Assembly (NCBI RefSeq): GCF_023101765.2
Contig: NC_064230.1
Location: 6,448,001-6,512,000 of the forward strand
DNA: 64,000 nucleotides
Direction: 5' to 3'
Origin: Spodoptera frugiperda
Lineage: Eukaryota; Arthropoda; Insecta; Lepidoptera; Noctuidae
Both the position numbers and the translations under genes were made by a program. Of this stretch, positions 47,639 through 58,296 are shown piece by piece. The notes under the pieces are model-generated. The model saw only the letters and a list, made by a program, of their open reading frames with translations. It did no database searches and had not been told where the DNA came from. How positions within the stretch are numbered: position 1 is the stretch's first letter; each line of letters starts with the position of its first letter.

Positions 47639-48650
47639 CACCCGTATTTATAAAGAAGTAATAATACTTGTTGCTAAGTAATTTCTTCATTGAGTCATTA
47701 CTTAAGGTTAGAATTCTTAATTCAAAAATCATATTCTATAGTGGAGTAAAGTGCGTTACTTACTTGAGCTATTGCTCAAGTAACACTCGCCGCTTGGCGG
47801 TTGTTCCTGTATGACAACACTTTGTCACTTTGCCACCAACTACTTGCACATTCAATGAAAAGTATCTTTTTTTGTTCCGGTACTGCTCTGTATGAAGAAT
47901 GCCTCTAGGTTTGGTGATTTTGATGTGAGTGCAATCGATTGCGCCTACAATGTTTTTCAGTCCAGGTGCTCTGCCAATGCAACCAAGTTTTTCAAAATCG
48001 TCTTTTGTATTCCTCAAATTTGAAGGAAACTTAATAAAATCTGGCATTAGCAATGCCAATGCTCGACTTACTCCTTTTACAATTTGACAAATCGTCGATT
48101 GAGAAATATGCATGATATCTCCACATACAACTTGAAAGCTTCCAGTGGCATAAAACCGCAAAGCAGTAAGCAACTGACACAGTGGAGTTATAGGAAGCCC
48201 TCTTCGTGTCTCTGATTGTAAAGAGTCTATAATTCTCGGTAAAATCACGTCATGTATCACAACACTTTTGGAGAAACGAAATCTTTTTTTAAAACAACTT
48301 TCCGAATAGTCATGAAATGCATCCACATGACGAAAATAAACTTTGGGATTTCTAGGTTCCCCAACTTCTACCTCTTCTAATATATTATCATCTACAACAG
48401 CGAAAACCGCTTCAATGCTATCTAAACTTTCCATTTTAACCAAAATAACCTCAAAACAACGACAGCTATAGTGTACCGGGTAGCTCAAAGTAATGCTAAA
48501 GTAAAGGAAATGGTGACTATTACTTGGTTAAGAATTCTAACCTTTGACAGTTCTAACTTCGAGTCATTTCTTAACTGTAGAATAAAAATTGTTACTTAAG
48601 TAATTACTTTTACTCAAGTAATTACTTTTACTTGTTTATAAATACGGGTG
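47639..48650 (-). mobile_element. PIF/Harbinger DNA transposon remnant (1,012 bp)
   Basis: Inverted ends 'CACCCGTATTTATAAA' and 'TTTATAAATACGGGTG', flanked by TAA on both sides (47636-47638, 48651-48653), the target duplication type expected for PIF/Harbinger. It carries an incomplete HARBI1-like nuclease ORF. Confidence 0.85.
47769..48488 (-). pseudogene. HARBI1-like transposase nuclease, C-terminally deleted
   Basis: A 239-codon frame. The N-terminal part has a helical region with 'ISQSTICQIVKGVSRAL' (DNA-binding style), then 'VGAIDCTHIKI', which carries the first catalytic Asp of the DDE nuclease, then 'RYFSLNVQVVGGKVTKC'. The family is about 350 residues and needs two more acidic residues; here the frame ends soon after the first, so the copy cannot transpose by itself. 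Confidence 0.75.
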
Positions 48651-49631
48651 TAAGACATTAGTCAGAGACCGTGCAGCAGCGCTCTCTGATAAACCTGAAC
48701 CTTTTACACTGCGATTTCCAACCCGCCTGCCTGCGGAGATTATGGCAAACCCTCTTATGTAGAGGAGGCTCGTAGTCCAGCAGTGGACTGTCATCCGCTG
48801 TTTTATTTATTTATTTAATCTTTAATGTATACTTTATTATCTTTAATGTATTGGAGTTTCTTGCTCGTTCTTCTCCGTTCGAAGCTACACTTTGGAACGA
48901 GCACCTAGCTTCACTGACAGACAGACTGACGGACAATTCAATTTGACGTTTCAAAAGTGCCTAATTTAGGATTAATTGAAATAAATGCTTTGACTTTGAC
49001 TTATTATTACGATGAGATAAAGGAAGGTTGAATAAAAAGACAAAAATATGATATATATGCGTATAATCATTGTTAATATGATAAAAATACATAAAAATAC
49101 CTAAATATACATTTGTAAAAGACACACGCATTCGAAACTGGTACGGGCATTTGTAACATTATTTATATAATATCCTTATATGTTCCTTTAAACACGCCAT
49201 ATTTGTCGTAAAAACTCAGAGATCTTTGTTACATACTAAAACTAAAAAACCTGGACTTATTTCTCTTAAAAAATAATCAAGAAAATGGTGAAAACTGTCA
49301 TACAATACATTACTGGGTTATATTTTCTCAAAGGTGTTTTATCAAAGTGACGTTTACTCTCAAAATATTAGATGTTATAATATAACTTATGAAGATATTT
49401 AACATACTCAGTGTAGATATATCTACAAAAGAAAAGATGGTAATCAATGTACGCAAAAATCTGACAACGGTGTTTTTCTATCACATCTGACGTTAGCTGT
49501 CAAAACGATATCTGTCAGATGTTTGCTTTCTTGAGTAGAGTTCGCCACTAGTCGAGTAAACGTGTCCCGGGGAAAGTTATACCCAGGTAATGTAGATGTT
49601 GAATGGAAATAAGTCCAATACGGTTTAGAGT

Positions 49632-52048
49632 TTAGCATGGGCACGGGGAGGGGTCACACGGGCAGGGCGGTGGTGGTTCACATGGGCAACCGCAAGGTGG
49701 AGGTGGGGGAGGCTCGCATGGACACGGACACGGGCACGGGCACGGGCACGGGCACGGGCACGGGCATGGACACGGGCAAGGTGATCCGCACGGTCCTCCC
49801 AAAGCTCCCAAACCTCCCTGACCTCCTTGACCTTGCACCAGTGAACAGGTCGACACACAAATCGTAGGAGGCTGAATATTCTGTGGCTTATGTGGTCTTA
49901 CACAGATCTGGGGTGGGTTGATCGGTGCTGGACGAGGTTGGGTGACGCTGATCGGCGCTGGTTGAATCGGAGCTGGTTTGGGCACTCTCACCACTAGGGG
50001 GGGAGGTTGCACGCATGGGACAGGTCCGGGACGAGCGAGAACAGGTGGGGGCGTGATTGGTGGTAGTGGGGGAGGTCTGACGCAGATTGGTGGGGGAGTC
50101 ACTGGTGGTACCGGTGGTGGTTGTACTGATAGGGCAGGTGGTGTGATCGGCGCCTGTTGCGGTGGTCGCACCAGGATCGGAGGAGGCTGGATGATCACGT
50201 CTGGGGAAGCACTGATGAAGAAGGTCCCTCCAGGTACAGGGATCGCTTGGAATCCTGCGCCCGTCAGACGTTCAGCGACGTTGTTCTTCTGCAGGAGTAC
50301 CTTGATGGGACCATCGCCGCATGGTGCTGGAATGAAGACCAGATTGTTAAGCAATCGAAACAATGTAACCAAGTATTGTATTGTGAATCTGATTGTAAAA
50401 GAGTAACCTATGGAGTTTCTTGCTCGTTCTTCTACATAGGAATCTACACTTTGGAACGAGCATAGCAACTAGAGGACTGACCGACAGACAGACGTTATTA
50501 ATATTATTATATTTGCTTTGACGTTCAAAAGTGCCTTCCTAGTCTATTTGAAATATATGATTTTGACTTAAGTTCATATAGTTAAGATTGGTAATAATAA
50601 CCTACTACATGTTCTTTGATGGTTTTAATATAATAACTTGTAAAAGGGTTATTATGGAGCTCATTTACTGCCTCGTTGGTCGAGTGCTCGTAAGTGCGAC
50701 TGCGAGACAAAGAATCTTAGCTTTTATCACCGGGTCGGCCAAAAGTATTTTTTTGACTGGGCATTTTTCCAATGGCTTTTTTCGGCTTTCCAAAAATTTC
50801 TCAGTAGTAGCACGGAGTATAGAATTGTGACCAGTATATCGCAATAGACTCACCCCCTATTACATGGGACTTATAACACAAATGGTTAAAAGTGTGTGTA
50901 CATTGTATAGCGGCATTACGTGCCGTAATGTGCACCTCTGCCTCTACCCCTTCGGGGATAAAAGGCGTGACGTTTTAGCCTATTAACGGTTTAGGGAACA
51001 GAGAGTAAAGTTCCCTAAGTAAAGCAGTATCCTCCGACCAGGCGAGGTGATCGTGTCTGGCAGCTTTCTGCCCAACTGTTGTTCGTTGGGATTTCCTATC
51101 CGTGTTAATTCGCATGTACACTTCATATGTGCGATGCAGGATATTTATGACGTCATCCGTTGATTTGCTCGTTGATAGTCTATGTGCAACTTCTGTCATC
51201 TGTCACTTGTTACTTGTCAATGTGTCGCCACAACGGAATAAAAATGTTATACTCACACGGTGGTGGTGCGCACGGGTCGCATGGGCATGGTGGTGGTACG
51301 GGCGGGGGACATGGTGGTGGACACGGACAGGGCAGGGGGGGAGGGAGGCACGGACAGTACTGGGGCGCTGGGGCCGCCGCCGCTGACGCTACCAATGCTG
51401 GGGACGGAAAGGAATTAGTTATTAATCGAAGTCAAAGTCAATTATTATTCTTCTCCCCTTTTAACAACTTTGCCCCACATTAGGATTTTCTCCTGTGTCG
51501 TGGGTGCGTTTACAAACATACAAGTTCACATACATATGACACCCAGACCCGAAACAACAATTTGCGGATCACACAAAGAGTTGCTCCGTGCGGGAATCGA
51601 ACCCGCTACCCGTTGCGCGGCAGCCAATTGCCCAGCCACCGCACCAACCGTGCAGTCAATTAATAGAAGTCAAAGTCAATTCTTTTTCTTCTCCTCTAAT
51701 AACATCTTCTGATTTATTTCGTTGCGGGATCCAAGACAGTCATTCATGTCCCTGGGACGTTGGACTTCAGTGTTCCGGTGTTTGCATGGTTGTATCTACT
51801 GTAGATCCTGGTGCACAGGAGCTGCAGCGGTATGGGAGGTTGTGGCGGGTTTGTCCGATTAAAAAAAAAAGAAGTCAAAGTCAAATCATCTTATTGAATT
51901 AGTCTATGGTATCTGCCGCGGCTTTAATGGGAGGTAGTGTTGTGTTTGAACATTACAATAGTGAATGTAAATTATTTATATGTAATATATAGGTAGACTT
52001 AATGAATAAACACTCACCTATTATACCCAATGCCGTAATTCGCCCCAT
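49632..52048 (-). CDS. Gene D: secreted Pro-rich protein with Cys-Pro tail (288 aa)
   Basis: Exons 52048-52018 (MGRITALGII plus one base, donor GTGAGT), 51397-51257 (acceptor TCCCCAG, donor GTGAGT) and 50326-49632 (acceptor ATTCCAG), both joins in phase 1. Signal peptide MGRITALGIIALVASAAA, then a Cys/Pro N-terminal block (QYCPCLPPPLPCPCPPPCPP). A non-repetitive stretch follows (CGDGPIKVLLQKNNVAERL ... GGTFFISASPD). The middle repeats PPP-x-I/L-x-VRPP-x-x-P-I-TPP about ten times. Then come NIQPPTICVSTC, a short Gly/Gln linker, and a tail starting GSPCPC with a strict (CP)n run, ending SPCPC. It is a paralogue of gene C, nearly identical in length. The two arrays of Cys at both ends of a Pro-rich rod suggest a cross-linked fibre or film component (inference). 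Confidence 0.88.
50345..50575 (+). mobile_element. T10 repeat inserted about 20 bp from the gene D exon 3 acceptor
   Basis: Begins about 50346 ('AAGCAATCGAAACAATGTAA', also at 20490) and ends with 'TATTTGAAATATATGATTTT'. Only 'AACAATCTGGTCTTCATTCCAG' (about 20 nt) separates it from exon 3 on the gene D strand. Confidence 0.75.
50669..50975 (+). mobile_element. SINE A in gene D intron 2
   Basis: Head 'TGCCTCGTTGGTCGAGTGC', diverged B box, tail 'GGGGATAAAAGGCGTGACG'. Confidence 0.75.
50978..51230 (-). repeat. T7 repeat ending about 27 bp beyond gene D exon 2 donor
   Basis: Carries 'GGGAACAGAGAGTAAAGTTC' and 'CCCAACTGTTGTTCGTTGGG'. It matches 60690-60935 closely, 61800-62045 well, and 17610-17840 in inverse. 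Confidence 0.75.
51463..51655 (-). mobile_element. SINE B in gene D intron 1
   Basis: Well-preserved antisense copy with the B-box complement 'GGGAATCGAACCCGC'. The flanks on both sides carry 'GAAGTCAAAGTCAATT' followed by T/C-rich sequence, suggesting insertion with a duplicated flank. Confidence 0.8.
51705..51866 (-). repeat. Repeat shared with the gene Y 3' UTR
   Basis: 'GGAGCTGCAGCGGTATGGGA' and 'GGACTTCAGTGTTCCGGTGT' match 39310-39500 in inverse and 55905-56040. Confidence 0.7.
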
Positions 52049-52087
52049 ATTTGACAGCCTTGTGTATGAACGAGGGGATCCGCCATC

Positions 52088-52095
52088 TTTATATA
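52088..52095 (-). promoter_or_regulatory. TATA box of gene D
   Basis: TATATAAA on the minus strand, about 40 bp upstream of the gene D ATG. The predicted start lies near 52065 (TTCATAC). Confidence 0.65.
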
Positions 52096-53471
52096 CTGAA
52101 ACCTACGTCCCATTGTATATATTTACTAACTAACCGTGCTACAACGCTAGACTACACATTTAAGTTAAACATACTTTACTTTACACTTTAATTTGGTGAT
52201 TAGAGACTTAGAAAAAATGAAACTAAACTGAACTGCTAGGGAGTGGAACTCCTTGCCGGAGTCTGTGTTTCCTGATGGGTATAACCTGGGTGTCTTCAAA
52301 CCACGAGTGAATAGGTTGCTTTTGGGCAGACGTGCTCCATCGTAGGCCGCATCATCACTTACCATCAGGCGAGATAGCGGCCAAACGTCGACCCATCAAA
52401 TGTAAAAAAAAAACTAGATCTTCTCTTGTTTTAAGTAATATCATGTTCATTCTAGACTATGGCGATTGTTTCATAATTTTAAGTGCGGGAGAGCCATGCT
52501 TCGGCACTGCTGGGCCGGTTTGATGGGGTTGATACCACGGTCTCACAGAAAACCGACCTGGAACAACCACCACTACAACTGCAACTGTCAGTCTATTACT
52601 GACGACTTATAATCTACCCCTGTTCCAAATTTCATCCTGATCACTTGAGCCGTTTTCACGCTGAGAAACACACATACAAAGTTTCGCATTTATAATATTA
52701 GTAAGATGTGCCATAACAGGCGTCGCCCTGTGCCCTTACAGGTAATTTAAGTGTGGGCTCGCCATGATTCGGTACTGCTGGGTCGGCTCGACCGGAGTGA
52801 TGGTATCAAAACCGACGTGGAACAACGCTTGCATTGTGTGAGTGAGGTTACCAGAGGCCCTATCACCCCCCTTCCCAATCTTCCGAATCCCCGATTCCCT
52901 AACAACCCTTAAATTTCTTACCCCCAAAAGGCCGGCAACGCAATTATGTAACGCCTCTGGTGTTTCAATAAAAATGTTATAATTATCAATATTATGTAAG
53001 TAGATTAAGTACCTTTGCGGTGCCTAAAAGGACCCATAGTTGGGACGTATTACTTTATTGAAATTGTAGATCACACTGTCTACTATGGAGGCATTTCATC
53101 ATCATCATCATCATCAGCCTGTTCTCGTCCACTGCTGGATGCATTAAAGTGATTTAATTTGTTTCAAGTGTCCATGGGCGGCGGCGACTGCTTACCATCA
53201 GGTTATCCGTCTGCTCGTTTACCGGCTTATACCATAAAACATATGTAACCACCGGGGTGGTTTTAGTGAGGTAAAAATCCCACATTCCCAAATCTTCCTC
53301 CCCAAAAAATTTTATGGAATTTAAACGGTCCCCACTCATCCTAAAAAAAGGTGAAAACGTTTGCTATTTCAGTGTAAAATTCTAAGTAATTCCGTAAAAG
53401 CATAGTTTTGTTTTATCTTGGCTGATTATTCACGCTCAATGGAGCTTTATATAATATTCAACTATATGTAG

Positions 53472-53499
53472 TATATAAGAGGAGGTGATGGCAAGCAGT
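53472..53499 (+). promoter_or_regulatory. Core promoter of gene E
   Basis: TATATAAG at 53472-53479 and GCAGTA (CAGT at 53496-53499) about 25 bp later. The ATG used is at 53519. An ATG at 53500 would lie at the very start of the mRNA and is in the wrong frame. Confidence 0.65.
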
Positions 53500-53518
53500 A
53501 TGTACGGATTCGGCAATG

Positions 53519-54507
53519 ATGGGTCTACAGGCTTTTCTGGTACTTGGTAAGAAAAAACTTTTAATTTATTATGTACTATCAAACTCGGTCAAGTATTTTT
53601 TAGAATGGACGCAAGATATGGAAAAAAAATAGCCCTTTATACATATAACAAACGTTTCATTTAAAGGGAGCCTCCTTTATTTTTGAAGTTGGTTAAAAAG
53701 TTTCTAGATGCCTGCCAAAAAATACCAAAATCTATAATATAAAAGTAAGTCGGGTTTTCCTTCCTGACGCTATAACTCCAGAACGCACGAACCGATTTCC
53801 ACGGTTTCGCATTCGTTGGAAAGGTCTCGGGCTCCGTGAGGTTTATAGCAAACAAAAATTCAAGAGAAAAGCAGGAAAACAAGGCAAATTATTGGTGGCG
53901 AAACGGAGTTCGCCTAGTAATTTCTAATTATTAGTATGAAATTGCCAACCCACATAGAGCAAGCGTGGTGATTAATGCTCAAACCTTCTCTATGAGAAGA
54001 CGCCTTTGGTCAGCAGTGGACACTTATAGGCTAATGATGTGTGATAATTTTGAATGAAGAAGAAGAATGAAGGTTTCACTTAATACTTAATAGGCTGCTC
54101 AAACCAGCGAAGATTTGAGGGTGTGAGATGAGGCCTTTGGTCAGCAGTGACCACATAATAGACTGATGATTCTAACACCCCATAAACTCCTTACAGCTCT
54201 GATCAGCGCAGCAGCAGCAGCACCATGGCGGTGTTACAGCACTTGTGATGGCAGCACGGTTTGCATTGGAGAGAGTGGACAGCCATCGATCAGCCCACCA
54301 TCAATCTGCATTGGCAGGCCGTGTCCCCCCTGCACGGGACCGGCAACAGTCTACACCCCGTGCCAGTGCCCGTGCCCATGCCCACCCCCTCCATGCCCGT
54401 GTCCCCCACCGTGCCCGTGTCCATGCCCACCCCCTGCCTGTCCATGCCCCTGCCCCTGTCCAGAGCCACCCCCACCAGCATGCCCTTGCCCCTGCCCGTG
54501 CTACTAA
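53519..54507 (+). CDS. Gene E: short secreted Cys-Pro protein (112 aa)
   Basis: Exon 1, 53519-53546 (MGLQAFLVL plus one base), donor GTAAGA. Exon 2, 54197-54507, acceptor CCTTACAG, phase 1, giving the signal peptide MGLQAFLVLALISAAAAA. The mature protein starts PWRCYSTCDGSTVCIGESGQ, then SPPSICIGRPCPPC, then about 55 residues of Cys and Pro only (CPCPCPPPP-type blocks), ending PCPCPCY. The PP-x-ICxG/V and (CP)n parts match genes C and D; STVCIGES recalls the TVCES motif of gene Y. It looks like a compact relative of C/D that lacks the Pro-rich middle. AATAAA lies at 54608. Confidence 0.87.
53690..53930. mobile_element. Repeat in gene E intron
   Basis: 'CGCACGAACCGATTTCCACG' and 'GTGGCGAAACGGAGTTCGCC' are typical of widespread lepidopteran non-autonomous elements whose copies end near '...AGTTCGCC...CTAGT'. 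It is similar in style to 58470-58640. Confidence 0.5.
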
Positions 54508-54607
54508 ATAAATAGTAGTAAAAATTAATTTGGATGAAAAATTTTTTTGGATGATAAAATTATGAAATTTTTTTGCAATTTTTTTTTCGATTCTAGGTCT
54601 GAAATGG

Positions 54608-54613
54608 AATAAA
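54608..54613 (+). terminator. Gene E polyadenylation signal
   Basis: AATAAA 100 bp past the gene E stop codon, followed by a T-rich stretch. Confidence 0.65.
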
Positions 54614-54879
54614 GAAATATTGGATTATTTGTTTTAAATTGTATATTTTTTTGCTGATATTTGTAATTGTTGATTTTTTTGGTTATTTACCTATCTGTAT
54701 ACATATACACAGAAATGTCATTGTGATTCGGTTTTTATTGGAAAAGAAAATAATATATTGAATGTCGTTTTGTTTTTTATTTTATACTTTTTTTTTCTTG
54801 TTTTTTAAGTACCTTTATCCAGTGTGAAATGACCTTCCAATGTGCGAAAAGGTTATACAAAGCGAGACCATGGTAATTC

Positions 54880-55250
54880 ATACAGTATGGAGATCATTCA
54901 TATGCTTTAAATGAAACTATTGAACTATTATATAAGTAGTACTCGTCCACAGAAGCATAATACAACAGAAAATATTTCAACGAAAACAGAACATTAAAAA
55001 AATTAAAATTTTCAAACAAAATATGTAATGAAATTAATTAGGTATTAAATTCTGTGTGAACAGCTCCATGTACCTTGACCACAGAAGAGCTGTAATATTG
55101 TAGGTTGTCTAGGAATGTTACGGACATGCGGCTGTTATAATGCCGTATTTGTAAAGAGTGTTCGAATTAGCTCAAAGAGAATTCGCACATTCTTCGTATA
55201 TAGTCAGCCAATATGATAACAAATATTATGTGGTTTGAATTAAGATATAA
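54880..55250 (-). repeat. Element V copy 2
   Basis: Inverse of 46540-46920. Both copies share the order of 'GTACTCGTCCACAGAAGCAT', 'GGTATTAAATTCTGTG' and 'GTTGTCTAGGAATGTTACGG'. Confidence 0.7.
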
Positions 55251-55449
55251 GAGCGGTATATCTTATAGTTCGTTGGTTTAGTCAGAAAGAGTCTGATACT
55301 CCCTCTCACCTCGAACACTGGGGCAATGTTCCAAGTAGAAAAATCGAAAATTAAGTAGTTCATCAAATTTATGAATGAGAGTGTGATTATTTTTGAATAT
55401 TTTATTGTATTGAAAAGTTCTAATAATTTATTTTTGACCAAGGATACTA

Positions 55450-55745
55450 CCCAATTGCACAACTCGATTCCTCCTAGTCCTTTCCATCACCGAACCACAA
55501 GACAATCGGCGAGGCGTCACCGCTTCATGGTAGATATCCCACCCACTCGCACGAAGCGCTTCGCTTCAAGCTTCCTTGTGCGAACTGCTAGGGAGTGGAA
55601 CTCCTTGCCGGAGTCTGTGTTTCCTGATGGGTATAGCCTGGGTGTCTTCAAAGCCCGAGTGAATAGGTTGCTTATGGGCAGACGTGCTCCACCGTAGGCC
55701 GCATCATCACTTAATCGGGCGAGATAGCGGTCAAACGTCGAAACG
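55450..55745 (+). mobile_element. LINE tail A (best preserved reading frame)
   Basis: The sense frame reads SIPPSPFHHRTTRQSARRHR, then SFLVRTAREWNSLPESVF and GVFKARVNRLLMGRRAP, without a stop. It is the best copy for building a family consensus. Confidence 0.8.
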
Positions 55746-57922
55746 TCGTGTTATGAATCTCCTGACGAGGGAGCGGCATACTACTTACTAGAGATGGCTC
55801 TATTCAGGAGTAAATGAAATAAGCATGATGCCATTTCAATTTGCACTTTACACCTAGTTTATCCGACGGAGGAGAATTCAATTTTGTATTTCTTTTGTCT
55901 CTTAAAACCGCTGCAAGACCTGTAAGCCAGGATCTACAGTAGATATAACCATGAAAACACCGGAACACTGAAGTCCAACGTCCCAGAGACATGATTGACT
56001 GTCTTGGATCCCGCAACGAAACAAATCAGAAGATATTATTAGAAGAGAAGAAAAAGAAAACGATGGTTTCCACTTCCCTCGGTGAGTTTAATGCAGGAGA
56101 CAGAATGAGTTAAGCCTTAAGGCACAAAAGAGACTGCACAACGGGGAGAAGCCCAGTCGCCATAAACCACCACCACCACCGACCTATTGGTTGATTGACC
56201 ACCCTGTTTTAAGTCCTATGTGCAAGCTGTTATTTAATTTGGCACTTTTTTTAACGTTGATAAATCTGCTTGTGGCCACCAACCCGCTTACTGCCAGGAC
56301 GGCGAAGCGAAGATGTGGCCGAAGATGGAGCACACAGACTTAGAAAGTACCTATTCACTCTGACCTTGAAAACACCCGGGTTGTATTTCTCAGGAAAGAT
56401 AGAAGGCGGGAAAATTTATACAAATGTTGTAGTTTAAAATTAATTCATTCATTCAAAAGAAAAGCGCCGTGCGTATGTGAACTTGTATGTTTGTAAACAC
56501 ACCTACGACTCAGGGGAAAATCCTTGCGCGGGGCAACGTTTTTAAAGAAAAGTAAATAAATCGGTGTTTCATCAAAAAACTTTAACTTTTATTGAACAAA
56601 TCATTATTCTCCCGCAATCATTAATAAATAAAATAAAAATAAAAATGATTTATTTCAGGCTTAATACCCATACAAGTTTACATTCATCAATTATGATTTT
56701 GATTATGACATTGAATTAAAATTAACAATTATAAGATTGAATTAAAATTAAAATATATTATATCAGATTAAATTAAATTATTATTATCTTAATGACCAGA
56801 AAATGAAATACAATTATAATGAAATAAAATTAAAATGACTAAAAGTAAAATGATATAAAATTAAAATTTAAATAAAATGAACTATTATAATTATTTATTT
56901 ATATTAATTTAAATATTTACCGCCTACCTGGGCCCCTGGTACATGCACCTGTGTTTGAACCCAGTGCCGCAGAATTAATCATCAAGAATCGTGGTAACTT
57001 ATTATCATCCTTATTTTTATTGGATTGGTTGAGAGCAGTATCACAGCTTAATTTATTCAAACCAAATTTTGTGTTTCAATCGGCAGAATAGGCTACTTTC
57101 CTACAAGTCAAATTCAATACTTTTTTCGAAACGTCAAAAACGATATTTTCTATGAACTTTGTATGAAATAGTGCGTTATGACGTCATAAGTTTTTGACGT
57201 CAAATAGCAGACTTATTTCTAAAAATTTAGCTAGAAAAAATCGAAAATTAAATAGTTCATCAAATTTATGAATGAGAGTGTGATTATTTTTTAATATTTT
57301 ATTGTATTGAAAAGTTGTAATAATTTATTTTTGACCGAGGATAGTACCCAATTGTTAACTTTTGGTTGAGGATAATGACGCTGTTATTTTTTTGTGATTT
57401 TTATTATTATTACTTATGTAATAGCTAAGCTGTGAAACTATGTGACCGTTACCACTGATACTAAGTTATGTAGCTATGCGAGGAAGATGCGCAGCTCGAG
57501 TATGCGATGTATTATTAGTATAGAATCCAATCATAGCACGCATCTTTCTATATAAAACATAGCTTATCCGAGTCCGTTTTCACTAGTGGTAAACTATGTG
57601 TGTGATTGGTGGAAGCCAAACGAATCCACAGCAACGTAGCATAGCACATCTCTGGTGAAAAAGCACCCTAAGTGACTACACATTAGACAGAGACCGTGCA
57701 GCAGCACTCTCTGATAAACCTGAACCTTTTACACTGCGATCTCCAACCCGCCTGCCTGCGGAGATTATGGCAAACCCTCTTATGTAGATGGAGTTTATTG
57801 CTCGTTCTTCTCCATTCGAAGCTACACTTTGGAACGAGCACCTAGCTTCACTGACGGACAATTCAATTTGACGTTTCAAAAGTGCCTAATTTAGGATTAA
57901 TTTGATTTGACTTTGACTTTGA

Positions 57923-58197
57923 CTGCCTCGTTGGTCGAGTGGTCGCAAGAGCGACTGCCGGAAAAGGGGTTTCGGGTTCGATTCCCGGGGCGGGCAAATT
58001 ATTACTGCGCTTTTAATTTAAATTATCTCAGTAGTAGCACGGAGTCTGGCAATGTGCCCGGTATATGGCAATAGGCTCACCCTCTATTACATGGGACTTA
58101 TAACACAAATGGTGAAAAGTGAGTGTACATTGTATAGCGGCATTACGTGCCGTAATGAGCACCTGCCTACCCCTTCGTGGATAAAAGGCGTGACGTT
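57923..58197 (+). mobile_element. SINE A, 100 bp beyond gene F
   Basis: Head 'GACTGCCTCGTTGGTCGAGT', B box 'GGGTTCGATTCCC', tail 'GGATAAAAGGCGTGACGTT'. It follows a (CTTTGA) run, the tail of the T10 repeat. Confidence 0.85.
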
Positions 58198-58296
58198 ACG
58201 TACTTTGATTTTGACTTTAGAGGAGGCTTAAATCCAGTGGACTGTCAGAACGATGGTGGTAAATGAAACAAAGATTATATTAACTTAAATATAATT

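Larger units (their letters stand above)
44561..49631. other. Interval between genes C and D
   Basis: After about 300 bp of gene C upstream sequence: repeat C (44990-45265), a GC-rich repeat remnant (45275-45890) ending in a reversed repeat D (45885-46020), LINE tail A (46141-46332), a decayed reverse-transcriptase fragment (46370-46470), element V (46540-46920), a repeat C part (47100-47215), SINE B (47321-47511) beside a T23 run, a PIF/Harbinger element (47639-48650), T9 (48655-48793) and T10 (48850-49005). The 600 bp nearest gene D are A/T-rich with no identified gene. Confidence 0.6.
52049..53518. other. Divergent upstream region between genes D and E
   Basis: Contains LINE tail A (52232-52408), repeat C fragments (52485-52560, 52750-52970, 53160-53238) and a (TCA)n microsatellite (53096-53116). 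About 130 bp next to D and 200 bp next to E are unique-looking. Confidence 0.6.
54508..58296. other. Convergent interval between genes E and F
   Basis: Element V inverse copy (54880-55250), a sequence repeated at 55338-55452 and 57236-57350, LINE tail A (55450-55745), the gene-Y-UTR repeat (55905-56040), a LINE tail (56249-56405, same as 44256), a SINE B part (56468-56545), a very A/T-rich stretch (56560-56930), a sequence inverse to 29160-29345 (56980-57400), MITE W (57418-57665), T9 (57662-57787), T10 (57787-57920) and SINE A (57923-58197). No gene was found. Confidence 0.6.

Noticed and set aside
49637..50406. Plus-strand frames rich in TGTG and GG across gene D
   Set aside because: Antisense shadows of the gene D repeats; the minus-strand frame joins to a signal peptide through two phase-matched exons.
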